From JAICNG01 sp035249985 (GTDB lineage: Bacteria > Gemmatimonadota > Gemmatimonadetes > Gemmatimonadales > Gemmatimonadaceae), in NCBI GenBank assembly GCA_035249985.1, contig DATFFP010000034.1, forward strand, positions 11,050 through 75,049: a stretch of 64,000 nucleotides of DNA. Direction: 5' to 3'. This document shows positions 51,897 through 60,728 of this stretch, piece by piece (position 1 is the first letter of the stretch; every line of letters starts with the position of its first letter). The notes below the pieces were generated by a model. It was not told the DNA's origin. It saw only the letters and a list, made by a program, of their open reading frames with translations, and did no database searches. The position numbers and the translations under genes are program-made.

Positions 51897-53165
51897 CTAC
51901 CTGAACGTGCCCGGACTTACGTCATACACGAGCTGATAGGCGCCCGCTTCCTCCTCCGGCTGCCAGAATCCCAACTGCTCACTCCAACGCACATCCTGGA
52001 ACCGGCGTCCGCCTAACGTGATGAAGCCCGCCGCGCGCGAGGTGAGCACCCCGAGCTTCCGCAAATCGGTGAGGCCGCGGAGCGTCGTCGTCCCGCGCTC
52101 GGCCACGATGCGGCGCGCCGTTCCCGGCCCGATTCCCGGCACGCGGACGAGCTCGTCGTACGACGCGGTGCGGATCTCCACCGGGAACCGCTCGACATTG
52201 CGCAGCGCCCACGCCGCCTTGGGATCGATGCCGAGCGGCAGATTGCCGCCGTCGTCGTACACGACCTCGTCGCGCGCGAAGCCGTAGCGCCGGAGCAGCC
52301 AGTCGGCCTGATACAGCCGGTGCTCGCGCAGCGCCGGCGTGCCGCGCACGTTCTCCATCGGCGTCTCGCTGATGGGACGGAACGCGCTGAAGTGCGCGTG
52401 GTGGATGCCGCCGCCCGCATACAGCTCGGTGACCTTGGTGAGAATGCTGCGGTCGGAGTCGGGCGTCGCGCCGACGACGAACTGCATCGTCATCCCCGCC
52501 GTGCCGCCGGGATGAATCGGGTCGCGCGGCTTGCCCTCCTGTCGCGCCGCTCGCTCGAGCGTCACCAGCGAGCGTACCTGCTCGAGGCCGGCGACCGTGA
52601 CATCGAAGTTCTTGTCGGGAGCGATCTGGGCGAGACTCGCCCCGCACGGCGCCTCGAGATTGAGCGACACCCGCGTCGCCAGCGATGTGAGCCGCTCGAC
52701 CTGCGCCGCCTCGGCGCCCGGCACCATCTTCACGTGGATGTAGCCGGCAAAGCTGTGCCGCTCGCGCAGCAGCTCGAGCACCGTGATCAAATCATCCATC
52801 ACCTTCACCGGCCGTCCGGGGATGCCGGTGGTGATGAACAGCCCCTCACACCATCCGCGACGGTGGGCGCCCAGGAAGATCCTAACGAGCTCTTCGGGCT
52901 TGAGCAGGGTGCGCGGCAGCTTGCGATCCCGGCGCATGGGGCAGTAGTGACAGTTGTAGCTGCACGCGTTGGTCATGAGGATGCGCAACAATGGCACGCG
53001 CATCCCGTTGCCCGGCCGCACGGTGCGGATGTTGAGCGGCCGCAGCGCGCCCACCTCTTTCGTGTGCCGCAGCCTCGGCGGCAGCGTCTCCGAGCCCGGA
53101 GGACCGTCCTGGTCGTCGGTCGCGAGCGTCATCAAGATGTCGAGCTTCTGCTCCAGCGTCAGCAT
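51897..53165 (-). CDS. Radical SAM DNA-modification/repair protein with helix-hairpin-helix
   Basis: The 422-residue protein has the radical SAM cluster CSYNCHYC, the SAM-binding GLFITTGIPGRP region and a C-terminal HhH motif VRVPGIGPGTARRIVAERG for DNA contact. This matches the putative DNA modification/repair radical SAM family found with a UDG-like or Spl-like partner. The ATG at 53165 is used. It follows the SplB-like gene by 113 bases. Confidence 0.88.
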   Translation of the reverse strand: MLTLEQKLDILMTLATDDQDGPPGSETLPPRLRHTKEVGALRPLNIRTVRPGNGMRVPLLRILMTNACSYNCHYCPMRRDRKLPRTLLKPEELVRIFLGAHRRGWCEGLFITTGIPGRPVKVMDDLITVLELLRERHSFAGYIHVKMVPGAEAAQVERLTSLATRVSLNLEAPCGASLAQIAPDKNFDVTVAGLEQVRSLVTLERAARQEGKPRDPIHPGGTAGMTMQFVVGATPDSDRSILTKVTELYAGGGIHHAHFSAFRPISETPMENVRGTPALREHRLYQADWLLRRYGFARDEVVYDDGGNLPLGIDPKAAWALRNVERFPVEIRTASYDELVRVPGIGPGTARRIVAERGTTTLRGLTDLRKLGVLTSRAAGFITLGGRRFQDVRWSEQLGFWQPEEEAGAYQLVYDVSPGTFR

Positions 53166-53278
53166 ACCCCACCTCCTCCGCCCCAAAGTCATCCTGCCCC
53201 AGGTCGTCCAGGTGATCCAGGTGGTCCAGGCTGTCGAGGAACAAGCCCTTCACCTCGACTTCCTCGACCACCTCGGCC

Positions 53279-54361
53279 TCACTCCTCCCACAATCCCAGC
53301 TGCGCCGGAAGTCCAGTGTCCCGCTCCGCTCCCCCCTCCTCCTCCGCATCGCTCCGCCCCATTCCACCCTCCACCCCGTACTTCCGGCACAGCTTGTCGA
53401 AGAATTTCCCTAACGACTCGCGATAGCGGTCGCTCAAATGCCAGGTCGTCGCATAGGCTTTGCGATAGTGCGCGGCCAGATGTGGAAACTCGCGCTCGAT
53501 GAATGGGAAGTACCGCTGTTGCGCCGTCTTCCGCAGTCGGAGCGACGAGACGCTCACGAACGTCGCGCCAAGCTCGGCAGCTCGCTTCACGAGCGCTTCG
53601 AGGCCGCGCGGATCGTCGGTAATGCCCGGCAGCACCGGCATGCAGTTGATACCGGCATCAATGCCCGACTCCCGGAGCCGTGCCAATGCACGCAGCCGCG
53701 CCTCGGGCGTGGGTGCCCGCGGCTCGATGCGGCGCGCCAGCGCGCGGTCGAGCGTGATCAGCGACAGATGCACGGAGAGCGACGAGTGCCGAGCGATGCG
53801 ACGCAGCACGTCGACGTCGCGCGTCACGAGCGGGCTCTTCGAGATGATGACGATGTCCATCCCCGGATGCTCGGCCAGCACCTCGAGGATGCCGCGCGTC
53901 ACGCGATAGCGGCGCTCGGCCGGTTGATACGGATCCGTGGCGGTGCCGATGAGGATCGTCTCGCCCTGGATGAGGCGCAGGTGCTTGTCGCTGCCGTGTC
54001 GCAGCGTGCGCGCGAGAACCTCGGCCGCGTTCTGCTTGACGAAGATCCGCCGCTCGAAGGCGAGCCAGGGCGGCATGGCCGCCGCCGACTGCCTAACGTC
54101 ATCCGTCAGCACATCGGCGGTGACGGAGCGCTCCATGACGTAGCGGTGCGTGTACCGGGCGTAGCAATACGTGCAGCCAAAGGCGCAGCCGATGTAGGGG
54201 TTGATCGACCAGAACCCCATCTTCGTGACCTGCGGATCGTTCAGGACGTTCTTCGCGCGCGTCCCCACGTACGCGATGTCGCGCTGCTCGCCCAGCACGG
54301 GGAGCTGGCGCGACGAGCGCTCGTAGGCGTCGGAGAAGAGAGGGCTCTGGACGAAGGTCAT
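53279..54361 (-). CDS. Radical SAM protein, PA0069/SplB-like family
   Basis: The 360-residue protein has the cluster motif GCAFGCTYCYARYTHRYV (CxxxCxxC) and a radical SAM barrel: ILIGTATDPYQPAERRYRVT, VIISKSPLVTRDVDVLRRIA, LSLITLDRALARRIEPRAPT. Relatives are called PA0069 or Rv2578c and are related to spore photoproduct lyase. It is first in the damage island. The start lies 25 bases from the TTCGG-N6-TTCGG repeat. Confidence 0.9.
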   Translation of the reverse strand: MTFVQSPLFSDAYERSSRQLPVLGEQRDIAYVGTRAKNVLNDPQVTKMGFWSINPYIGCAFGCTYCYARYTHRYVMERSVTADVLTDDVRQSAAAMPPWLAFERRIFVKQNAAEVLARTLRHGSDKHLRLIQGETILIGTATDPYQPAERRYRVTRGILEVLAEHPGMDIVIISKSPLVTRDVDVLRRIARHSSLSVHLSLITLDRALARRIEPRAPTPEARLRALARLRESGIDAGINCMPVLPGITDDPRGLEALVKRAAELGATFVSVSSLRLRKTAQQRYFPFIEREFPHLAAHYRKAYATTWHLSDRYRESLGKFFDKLCRKYGVEGGMGRSDAEEEGGAERDTGLPAQLGLWEE

Positions 54362-54385
54362 GGAGAAGGAAGCGGGGCAACTTAT

Positions 54386-54405
54386 GTACCGAATATATCC
54401 CGAAG
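54386..54405 (-). promoter_or_regulatory. Candidate damage-response operator upstream of the SplB-like gene
   Basis: The minus strand reads CTTCGG-GATATA-TTCGGTAC. TTGCAT lies 17 bases before TACATA with this element as spacer, a plausible promoter. The same 20-base pattern lies before imuA. Confidence 0.5.
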
Positions 54406-54529
54406 ATGCAAGTCGCCCTTTGGAGTCAGCTCCCTGATCTCCCGCTTCGAGCGCGCGTAAGTGCTTGAAACGAAACGCCCTCGCCGAATGCGGCGAGGGC
54501 GCTCCCTCCTGCTGGTGGCTCGCCGCCGC

Positions 54530-55153
54530 TCACCCTGACGTCAGCGACGGCACCTCGGCGGGCTCCAACCGGACGTCATTGCTCGGATAGACGCACCAGT
54601 CGTTTTTCGTGCACTCTCCGCAGATATGCTTCGTCGGCGTTCCCGTGACGACGGGCTCCTTTCCGTCCTGGAGGGGGACGATGGCCATCTCGTATCCGGT
54701 CATCGTGCTCGTTCCGTCGTCCGGAACCAGCTGCACGCCATCCGGGCTGGAGCTGTCCGCCCAGATGTACGTCGTGCCCGCGATGAATCCGAACGAGGTG
54801 TCCGCGTAATTGCTGACGATACGACCGATGATGCACCCGCGCCGCACCCGGTCACGCCGACGTGCCGGACTGGTCAGCTCGACGCGAGCCATTCCGCCCG
54901 CGGGGTGCGCGAACCCGTGCAAGCGCCCCCACTGCGCGTCATGGAGGTAAACCAGGCCGCTTGCCCATCGTACGAACTGAGGACGATTCCTCGATGCCGA
55001 CGCGGGAAGGCTGCAGGCGGCGTCTCCAGCCCGGTCATCGCGGGAAAAGGCGTCCCAGGTGCTGCGGTAGCAACCAACGATGCCGACCACGGCAACCACC
55101 ACGAATCCAACCGTGCGCCAACGACCCATCGATACCGCGCGACATCGCGTCAT
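54530..55153 (-). CDS. Secreted lipoprotein with CGECxxxDWC motif
   Basis: The 207-residue product has a lipoprotein signal (VGFVVVAVVGIVGCYRST) and the C-terminal motif ICGECTKNDWCVYPSNDVRL. The core GCIIGRIVSNYADTSFGFIA and TTYIWADSS recurs in the paralogue at 55208. The ATG follows AGGAGG. Conserved cysteines could bind metal or form disulphides. No family known to me. Confidence 0.6.
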   Translation of the reverse strand: MTRCRAVSMGRWRTVGFVVVAVVGIVGCYRSTWDAFSRDDRAGDAACSLPASASRNRPQFVRWASGLVYLHDAQWGRLHGFAHPAGGMARVELTSPARRRDRVRRGCIIGRIVSNYADTSFGFIAGTTYIWADSSSPDGVQLVPDDGTSTMTGYEMAIVPLQDGKEPVVTGTPTKHICGECTKNDWCVYPSNDVRLEPAEVPSLTSG

Positions 55154-55207
55154 GGGAGGACCTCCTAACGAGTAGTCAGGCGACGAGCGTCGAGCGCGAA
55201 TCCCTCA

Positions 55208-55888
55208 TCACGGGGGCGAGCGGAGGGCGAGAGCGCTTCCCACGGTTTCCGGAATCGCGCTTCCGATCACTGCCTCATCGATCAGCCGAATCTCATCGCG
55301 CGGGTAGACGCACCAGTCGGTGCGCCCGCATTCGGAGCAGACGTGCTTTGGGACGGCCGTCACGGTCGGCGGGGTCCCGCCCGTGTCGTCGACGTCCATG
55401 TTGTAGGTCACGCCGGCCGAGCCGTCGTCGGGCACGATGGTGGCCGTGAATGGATTCGTGCTATCGGCCCAGACGTAGGCCGTGTCGGCCTTGATGCCGA
55501 AGTCGGCATCGGCTGCCTGGCTGATGATGCGGGCGATCACGCACCCACGCGCGAGGTCGGCCCGTGGTACCGTGTCCATCCCATGGGCCGCATGGACCTG
55601 TACGTTCGCGCTGGAGTCGAAATCGCTGGCCCTGCCTCGCGAAGGGTCGGGGGCGTGGTAGCCGAGGCCGCGTGCCCACGCGATGAAGCGATCGCGCTCG
55701 ATTCCGCTCACCGTCCGAGGGGGATTGCACGCCGCGATCGCGCTTGGCGACGACGTGACAGCCGACGCGGTGCTGCCCGTAGTGGCCGCATCCCTCGGCG
55801 CCCTTTCACAGGCACCGCCAACCAGGACCACCACCGTCAGCGCCACGAACGAACGAGCCTTGACCGGGATTCTCTGCGATCGCGTCAC
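55208..55888 (-). CDS. Secreted lipoprotein, paralogue of 54530-55153
   Basis: From GTG at 55888 (after GGAGA) the product is 226 residues with signal VALTVVVLVGGACERA. It shares GCVIARIISQAADADFGIKA, TAYVWADSTNP and VCSECGRTDWCVYPRDEIRL with its neighbour: same GC-I-x-RI, YVWADS and C-x2-C-x4-DWCVYP spacing. The two genes are a tandem duplication of an undescribed family. Confidence 0.6.
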   Translation of the reverse strand: MTRSQRIPVKARSFVALTVVVLVGGACERAPRDAATTGSTASAVTSSPSAIAACNPPRTVSGIERDRFIAWARGLGYHAPDPSRGRASDFDSSANVQVHAAHGMDTVPRADLARGCVIARIISQAADADFGIKADTAYVWADSTNPFTATIVPDDGSAGVTYNMDVDDTGGTPPTVTAVPKHVCSECGRTDWCVYPRDEIRLIDEAVIGSAIPETVGSALALRSPP

Positions 55889-55921
55889 GGAAGTCTCCAG
55901 GAAAGAGATGTGCGGCACTGC

Positions 55922-58900
55922 CTAACGGCCGTTCCCGGCGAGGACACGCATTTCATCGATCACTGGCCGGAGCGCGGGATCCGCGCCCGCCCACAGCGCG
56001 AGCACGCCACGCGCCCATCGCCGGGCCAGGGCGTCGTTTCCAGCACGCGCCGCGAGGCGTGCGCGAAGGTGCATCGCCAGGGGAATCGCCGCGGCGCGGT
56101 GCACGTCGGCCACCAGGATCTGCGAGGCGTTTCCCAGCGTCTCGAGACCGTCGTCGAGGCGGCGCGTCGCCCCGATCGTGTCGTTGATCGCCAACAGCAG
56201 AAGCGCTTCGTGATAGAGATAGTCGATCGGCGGGCTCGATCCGGCCTGCGCCTCGCGCCGCAGGCGGGCCGAATCGGCAATCGACCGCACCGCGCGCACG
56301 TCACCGCGCGCGAACGCGCGCTGCATGCGGTGCAGCATCGTCGGCGACTCGATGCGGAGCGCCGCCGCCGGTCCCAGCTCCCAGAACCCGAATGTCGTGG
56401 GCAACGACAGGACCGCCCGTCGCACTTCCACGCGGCGGGCTGGTGTGACCGAGGTCTCCACGAGGCGCTCCGCTCGCTGAGCCAGCGCCACCACGCTGTC
56501 ACGCATTCCGGGGAACGACGCGTACGTGAGGAGCGCGAGTCCAGCCCGGGCGACGAGCCGCGGCACCACCACCGGCTGCCCGCGGACAAAGAACGTCCGT
56601 GCGGAGTCATCACCGCGCATCTCCAGCAGCTCGCGAGCAAGCGTCACGCGTCCGACGAGGGCGGCCAAACCGCTGAGATACCACGCCTCGTCCACCGTCA
56701 CGGTGCCGCCCACGCGCGCGAACGTCGATTCCGCCAGCTGTCTTGCACGCTGGAGCTCTCCCGCCTTTACCAGCAGGCGGACCTCGTCACTGGCCAACGA
56801 CACCGCGGAGAGCCGATCCGCAGCGAAGCCTCGCGCGAGCGCCATCTCGCGGGATGCGCCGTGAACGTCGCCACTCGTCTCGAGAGCAATGCCTAACGCG
56901 GCGTGCGCGGATGCGCTGTTCGGGAATGCGCGAACCCACCCCTCCGCGACCCGTCGCAGCTGCTGGCGAGACCAGGCGATCGCCGCCGCGTTGCTTTCCG
57001 CGGATACTCCGGCGGGGCCATCCAGCACGTCCGCGACCGGGTAGGGCACCAGCGACAGCGTGTCCCCGGACAGCCCGGGTTGCGCGGCGAAGCGAACCGT
57101 ATCAGGTGTGACCGCGTAGCCGCGGCGAAACTGGTTGTGCTCGACCGGGAAGAGATCGGTCGGAAGTGGCGAGGCATTGCGCTGCGCTCGATGAAACGAG
57201 GGCAGTAGCTCCATCGCGCGGGCGTATGACATGATCCCCGAGTGCCAGCTCCCGCGGAAGCTCCATCCGCTGGGCGATGCCGCATCGCGCTCGACCAGTG
57301 GGTCGGACGACAGGCATTCGCCCCGCCCGTACCACGCCGCAAAGTCGAGTGAGTCGCGCGCGATCATCGCGTCGTATTGCTCGCAGGCCTGCTTAAACCG
57401 CCCTTCAGCCATCGCGAGCAGCGCTTCCGCGCGCGCTCGCTCGTTGGCGTCGAGCTGATCGCGCCTCGCCACGGCACTCGCGGCTGGGGCTCGCCAGTCC
57501 TCTGGCGACCCGCCTTGCCACGCCACGACCTGGGCCAACATCAACGAGGCCTGCGCGAAATCGGGATCGAGGCTGGCAGCAGCGCGGAACGCCTCCTCCG
57601 CCCCAACGAGGTCCCACGCGGCGAGGGCACGGTGACCGGCCTCGTACTGCAGGAAGGCCTGACGCACGCGTGTCCCACGTGCGGCCCGCGCCGCGTCGGG
57701 CTCGCGAAGCTCTCCGAGCACGAGGGAGTCGCTCAGCGCCACGAATGCGGGTCCGATGTTGGTGACTTCGGCGCCCATCACGACCGTGGCCGCTCGCTCC
57801 TCGCGCTCGGTGCGAACGTCATACAGCGTGGCGTGAACCTCCACGCTGTCGCCGCGATTCCAGACGTCCCCCCAGATCAATCGACCCGCCCCAAGACTGC
57901 GCGCGATGGCAAGCGCATCGCGCAGCGTCCGAACCGCGCCGTGCTGGTCGATCGCACCGCGCGCGCGCATCAGCTCGACGAGACGCATGTCCCGCCAGAA
58001 GCCCATGGCTCGCCCGAGATGGCGCGCCGCCGCGGCGCCGTCGAAGGTTCCCGGTGTCGAGCCGCCCTCGACTCCGAATGGCAGCACGGCGTGCAGCCCG
58101 GGGTCGAGGGTATCGGCGTCGCCGCCCTTCGGCCACCAGATCACCAGCGCGAGCGCGATGGCAGCCACCGCCGGAATGCCTAACGTCGCGACCCTTGTTG
58201 TCGACGTTCGCGCCGGAGTCTGCGCGGCATCGAGCGCCTTCGCGAAGGTGTGGACGTCAGGAAATCGATCCGCCGGCACCGGTGACAGCGCGCGGCGAAC
58301 CGCCCGGTCGAGCGCTTCCGGCACGTCTCGGTCGGCGCGAAGTGACGGCGGCGCCTCGGTAAACCGCCGCGCGATGGTCGCGCGTGGCGTCGTGCCCGAG
58401 AACGGCGGCGTCCCGGCGAGCATCTCGTACAGCACGCATGCCAGCGAGTACTGGTCGCTCCGCGCATCGAGGTCGTCGCCACTCGCCTGCTCCGGCGACA
58501 TGTAGGCGGGTGTCCCGACGACCATTCCCGCGGTCGTCTGTGATTCGCCTACCGCGCGCGTGACGGCCCGAGCGACGCCGAAGTCCGCGACGATCGCGCG
58601 CCCCTCATCCAGCAAAACGTTCTCGGGCTTGATGTCCCGGTGGATCACGCCGCGCCGATGCGCATGATCCAGCGCATCGGCGACCTCGCGCGTAATCCGC
58701 ACCGCCTCCTCGAGCCCGAGCTGCCCCTCGCGCTCGATCCGCCGCCGCAGTGATTCACCGTCGACGCATGGAACGACGTAGAAGACCGCCCCCTCGTGCT
58801 CGCCCGAGTCGAACAGCGGCAGGATGTTCGGGTGCTGCAATCCAGCGAGCACGCGAATCTCTCGCGCGAACCGCTCGCCGCCCTTTGAAGCGCCGAGCTC

Positions 58901-59080
58901 GGGATGGAGGACCTTGAGAGCGACCGTGCGGTCGTGGCGCAGGTCGCGGGCCCGGTACACGGTGGCCATGCCACCGCGGCCGAGCTCTCGCTCGATCGTG
59001 TATCGACCGGCGAATGGTGCGTGAGAGTGCGTGACCGCGTCGTCCACGCTTCCCGCCCCGGGAGCCACTGGGAAGCACAT
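55922..59080 (-). CDS. Serine/threonine protein kinase with TPR-like region
   Basis: The ATG at 59080 gives 1052 residues. The kinase domain has GRGGMATVYRARDLRHDRTV, ALKVLHPELG, HRDIKPENVLLDEG, VADFGVARAV and GTPAYMSPEQ. A transmembrane helix (VAAIALALVIWW) divides it from an outer region with TPR-like helices and a VLPFGVEGGSTPG segment. It is the second kinase of this type in the window. xdhC is divergent. Confidence 0.92.
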   Translation of the reverse strand: MCFPVAPGAGSVDDAVTHSHAPFAGRYTIERELGRGGMATVYRARDLRHDRTVALKVLHPELGASKGGERFAREIRVLAGLQHPNILPLFDSGEHEGAVFYVVPCVDGESLRRRIEREGQLGLEEAVRITREVADALDHAHRRGVIHRDIKPENVLLDEGRAIVADFGVARAVTRAVGESQTTAGMVVGTPAYMSPEQASGDDLDARSDQYSLACVLYEMLAGTPPFSGTTPRATIARRFTEAPPSLRADRDVPEALDRAVRRALSPVPADRFPDVHTFAKALDAAQTPARTSTTRVATLGIPAVAAIALALVIWWPKGGDADTLDPGLHAVLPFGVEGGSTPGTFDGAAAARHLGRAMGFWRDMRLVELMRARGAIDQHGAVRTLRDALAIARSLGAGRLIWGDVWNRGDSVEVHATLYDVRTEREERAATVVMGAEVTNIGPAFVALSDSLVLGELREPDAARAARGTRVRQAFLQYEAGHRALAAWDLVGAEEAFRAAASLDPDFAQASLMLAQVVAWQGGSPEDWRAPAASAVARRDQLDANERARAEALLAMAEGRFKQACEQYDAMIARDSLDFAAWYGRGECLSSDPLVERDAASPSGWSFRGSWHSGIMSYARAMELLPSFHRAQRNASPLPTDLFPVEHNQFRRGYAVTPDTVRFAAQPGLSGDTLSLVPYPVADVLDGPAGVSAESNAAAIAWSRQQLRRVAEGWVRAFPNSASAHAALGIALETSGDVHGASREMALARGFAADRLSAVSLASDEVRLLVKAGELQRARQLAESTFARVGGTVTVDEAWYLSGLAALVGRVTLARELLEMRGDDSARTFFVRGQPVVVPRLVARAGLALLTYASFPGMRDSVVALAQRAERLVETSVTPARRVEVRRAVLSLPTTFGFWELGPAAALRIESPTMLHRMQRAFARGDVRAVRSIADSARLRREAQAGSSPPIDYLYHEALLLLAINDTIGATRRLDDGLETLGNASQILVADVHRAAAIPLAMHLRARLAARAGNDALARRWARGVLALWAGADPALRPVIDEMRVLAGNGR

Positions 59081-59152
59081 AATACGGACGCATGGCTCCG
59101 AGGCGCCAGAGCGCCCCTGTCGTCCTCGACGTCTCTCACATAACCTGCTCAC

Positions 59153-60214
59153 ATGGCCGATCCATCGATCCTCGCCGAGTGTGCCCGCCTTACTGCCGGC
59201 GGGGGTGAGGGCGCGCTCGCCACGGTCGCGCGGCGCCGGGGATCCCTGCCCATGAGTGCCACCGCGAAGATGCTCGTCACACCACGCGGCATCCGACTTG
59301 GCACCGTTGGAGGCGGATGTCTCGAGGCCGAGATCGCCGAGCGCGCGCTCGAGGTAGCGGCGACCCGACTTCCCACCATCAGCGAGCACACGCTCAACTC
59401 CGACCTGGCTGGCGACTACGGGCTCAGCTGCGGCGGGACGGCGGTGATGTTCATCGAGCCGCTGTACGGCCACGAGGGCCTCGCGCACGTATACAGCGCG
59501 TGCCTGGCCGCGCTCGAGAACGGCGACAGAGCTGTTCTGTTGACCGACGCGAAATGGGACACCGGCCCGTACAAGGCCCTGTTCGTGGGGGGCATCATGG
59601 TCGGAAACGCGTCGCCGGGCATGCGAGACGCCGCTCTTTCATTCGACCGGAGCTCGGAGCTTCCCGCGCTATCCGGCGAAGTGCTCGCCGAGCCAGTCGT
59701 GGGTAAGCCAAGACTGGTGGTCTTTGGTGGGGGACACGTCGGCGCCAAGGTGGCCGAGGCGGCGGCATTCGCCGGCTGGCGGGTGACGATCGTTGACGAT
59801 CGGGCGGAGTTCGCCGACCCGGCGCGACACCCGAGGGCAGACTCGACGATTGCCTGCGACTACCACGACCTGCCCGCCGAGCTCGGCATCGGCGCGGACA
59901 CCTATGTCGTCGTGGCGACCCGCGGGCATCAGCACGACGCGGTGGTCGTCGAGCAGTTGGCTCGCATCGACACGCGATACCTCGGGATGCTCGGAAGCCG
60001 GCGGAAGGTGGCGCTGACGTGGAAGCTGTTGGAGGAGCAGGGGATATCGCGCGCGCGGCTTGACCAGATCCATGCACCGGTGGGTCTCTCGATCGGGGCT
60101 GATACCCCCGAGGAGATCGCCATCAGCGTGGTGGCCGAGCTGGTTGCGACCCGGCGATCAGGGTCCCGTCGGCGTGGTGGGATGGACCTTCGGGAAATCT
60201 CTCCTACAAAATGA
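59153..60214 (+). CDS. XdhC family protein (molybdenum cofactor insertion)
   Basis: The 353-residue protein has both XdhC domains: an N-terminal ALATVARRRGSLPMSATAKM and GTVGGGCLEAEIAERALE, and a C-terminal NAD-binding fold LVVFGGGHVGAKVAEAAAFA, TIVDDRAEFADPARHPRADS, YLGMLGSRRKVALTWKLLEE and APVGLSIGADTPEEIAISVV. XdhC proteins bind molybdenum cofactor and mature xanthine-dehydrogenase type enzymes. No such enzyme is in the window. It is divergent from the kinase gene. Confidence 0.93.
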   Translation: MADPSILAECARLTAGGGEGALATVARRRGSLPMSATAKMLVTPRGIRLGTVGGGCLEAEIAERALEVAATRLPTISEHTLNSDLAGDYGLSCGGTAVMFIEPLYGHEGLAHVYSACLAALENGDRAVLLTDAKWDTGPYKALFVGGIMVGNASPGMRDAALSFDRSSELPALSGEVLAEPVVGKPRLVVFGGGHVGAKVAEAAAFAGWRVTIVDDRAEFADPARHPRADSTIACDYHDLPAELGIGADTYVVVATRGHQHDAVVVEQLARIDTRYLGMLGSRRKVALTWKLLEEQGISRARLDQIHAPVGLSIGADTPEEIAISVVAELVATRRSGSRRRGGMDLREISPTK

Positions 60215-60259
60215 ACGGGAATTGCGTATGATTGTGACGCACATCACGAAGAGAGGGAC

Positions 60260-60580
60260 ATGCATCGCAATGACATTGTGCGCGCGTTGGAGGAACGGCA
60301 GGTGGTTTTGATGACCTACGTATCCGGCGGACCACGCACGGTGCAGCCGCACGCGATCGTTCGAAAACCGGATGGGACGGAGATCCTCGAGGCGTATCAG
60401 GTTCGAGGGTATACCGAGACCGACTCGGAGCATGGCTGGAAGAGCTTCGAGATCTCTCGAATCGAGACGTTCGAGCTGCTTCCGGAGCGTTTCGAGCCGC
60501 GTCGTGACTTCCGCCCGGTGAGCAGCTCGTCAGGGCAGGTGGTGGCGGCGGTGCGGGTGGTCGAGGCGACGCCTATCTAG
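60260..60580 (+). CDS. Small WYL-like domain protein
   Basis: The 106-residue protein resembles an isolated WYL domain: VVLMTYVSGGPRTVQPHAIV, LEAYQVRGYTETDSEHGWKS and FEISRIETFELLPERFEPR, the last matching the R-I turn that closes WYL domains. There is no DNA-binding domain. Its TAG stop is part of the heptad hairpin element that follows. Confidence 0.6.
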   Translation: MHRNDIVRALEERQVVLMTYVSGGPRTVQPHAIVRKPDGTEILEAYQVRGYTETDSEHGWKSFEISRIETFELLPERFEPRRDFRPVSSSSGQVVAAVRVVEATPI

Positions 60581-60726
60581 GAGCTGGTGGTCAGGGGTCA
60601 GGGGTCGGGGATGGAAAGGCGCCGCGGCTCCGCCGCAGGCGCCTCATCAGATGAGCAAACGGCCGCGCGGTGCGCGGCCGTTTGCCTTTCCATCCCTGAC
60701 CCCTGACCCCTGACCACCAGCTCCTA
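60578..60726. repeat. Palindromic GTCAGGG heptad hairpin element with 43-bp arms
   Basis: The two 43-bp arms (TAGGAGCTGGTGGTCAGGGG with its continuation) match as inverted repeats with one mismatch. The 63-bp centre holds GGCGCC palindrome and a GC-rich hairpin. The element lies between convergent genes, where it likely ends transcription from both sides. Its ends equal those of the composite element at 49307. Confidence 0.9.
60657..60683. terminator. Hairpin terminator inside the heptad element
   Basis: AAACGGCCGCGC-GGT-GCGCGGCCGTTT is a perfect 12-bp stem with three-base loop. A run of T after one side and A before the other favours bidirectional termination between the WYL-like and DUF4097 genes. 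Confidence 0.65.
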
Positions 60727-60728
60727 CG

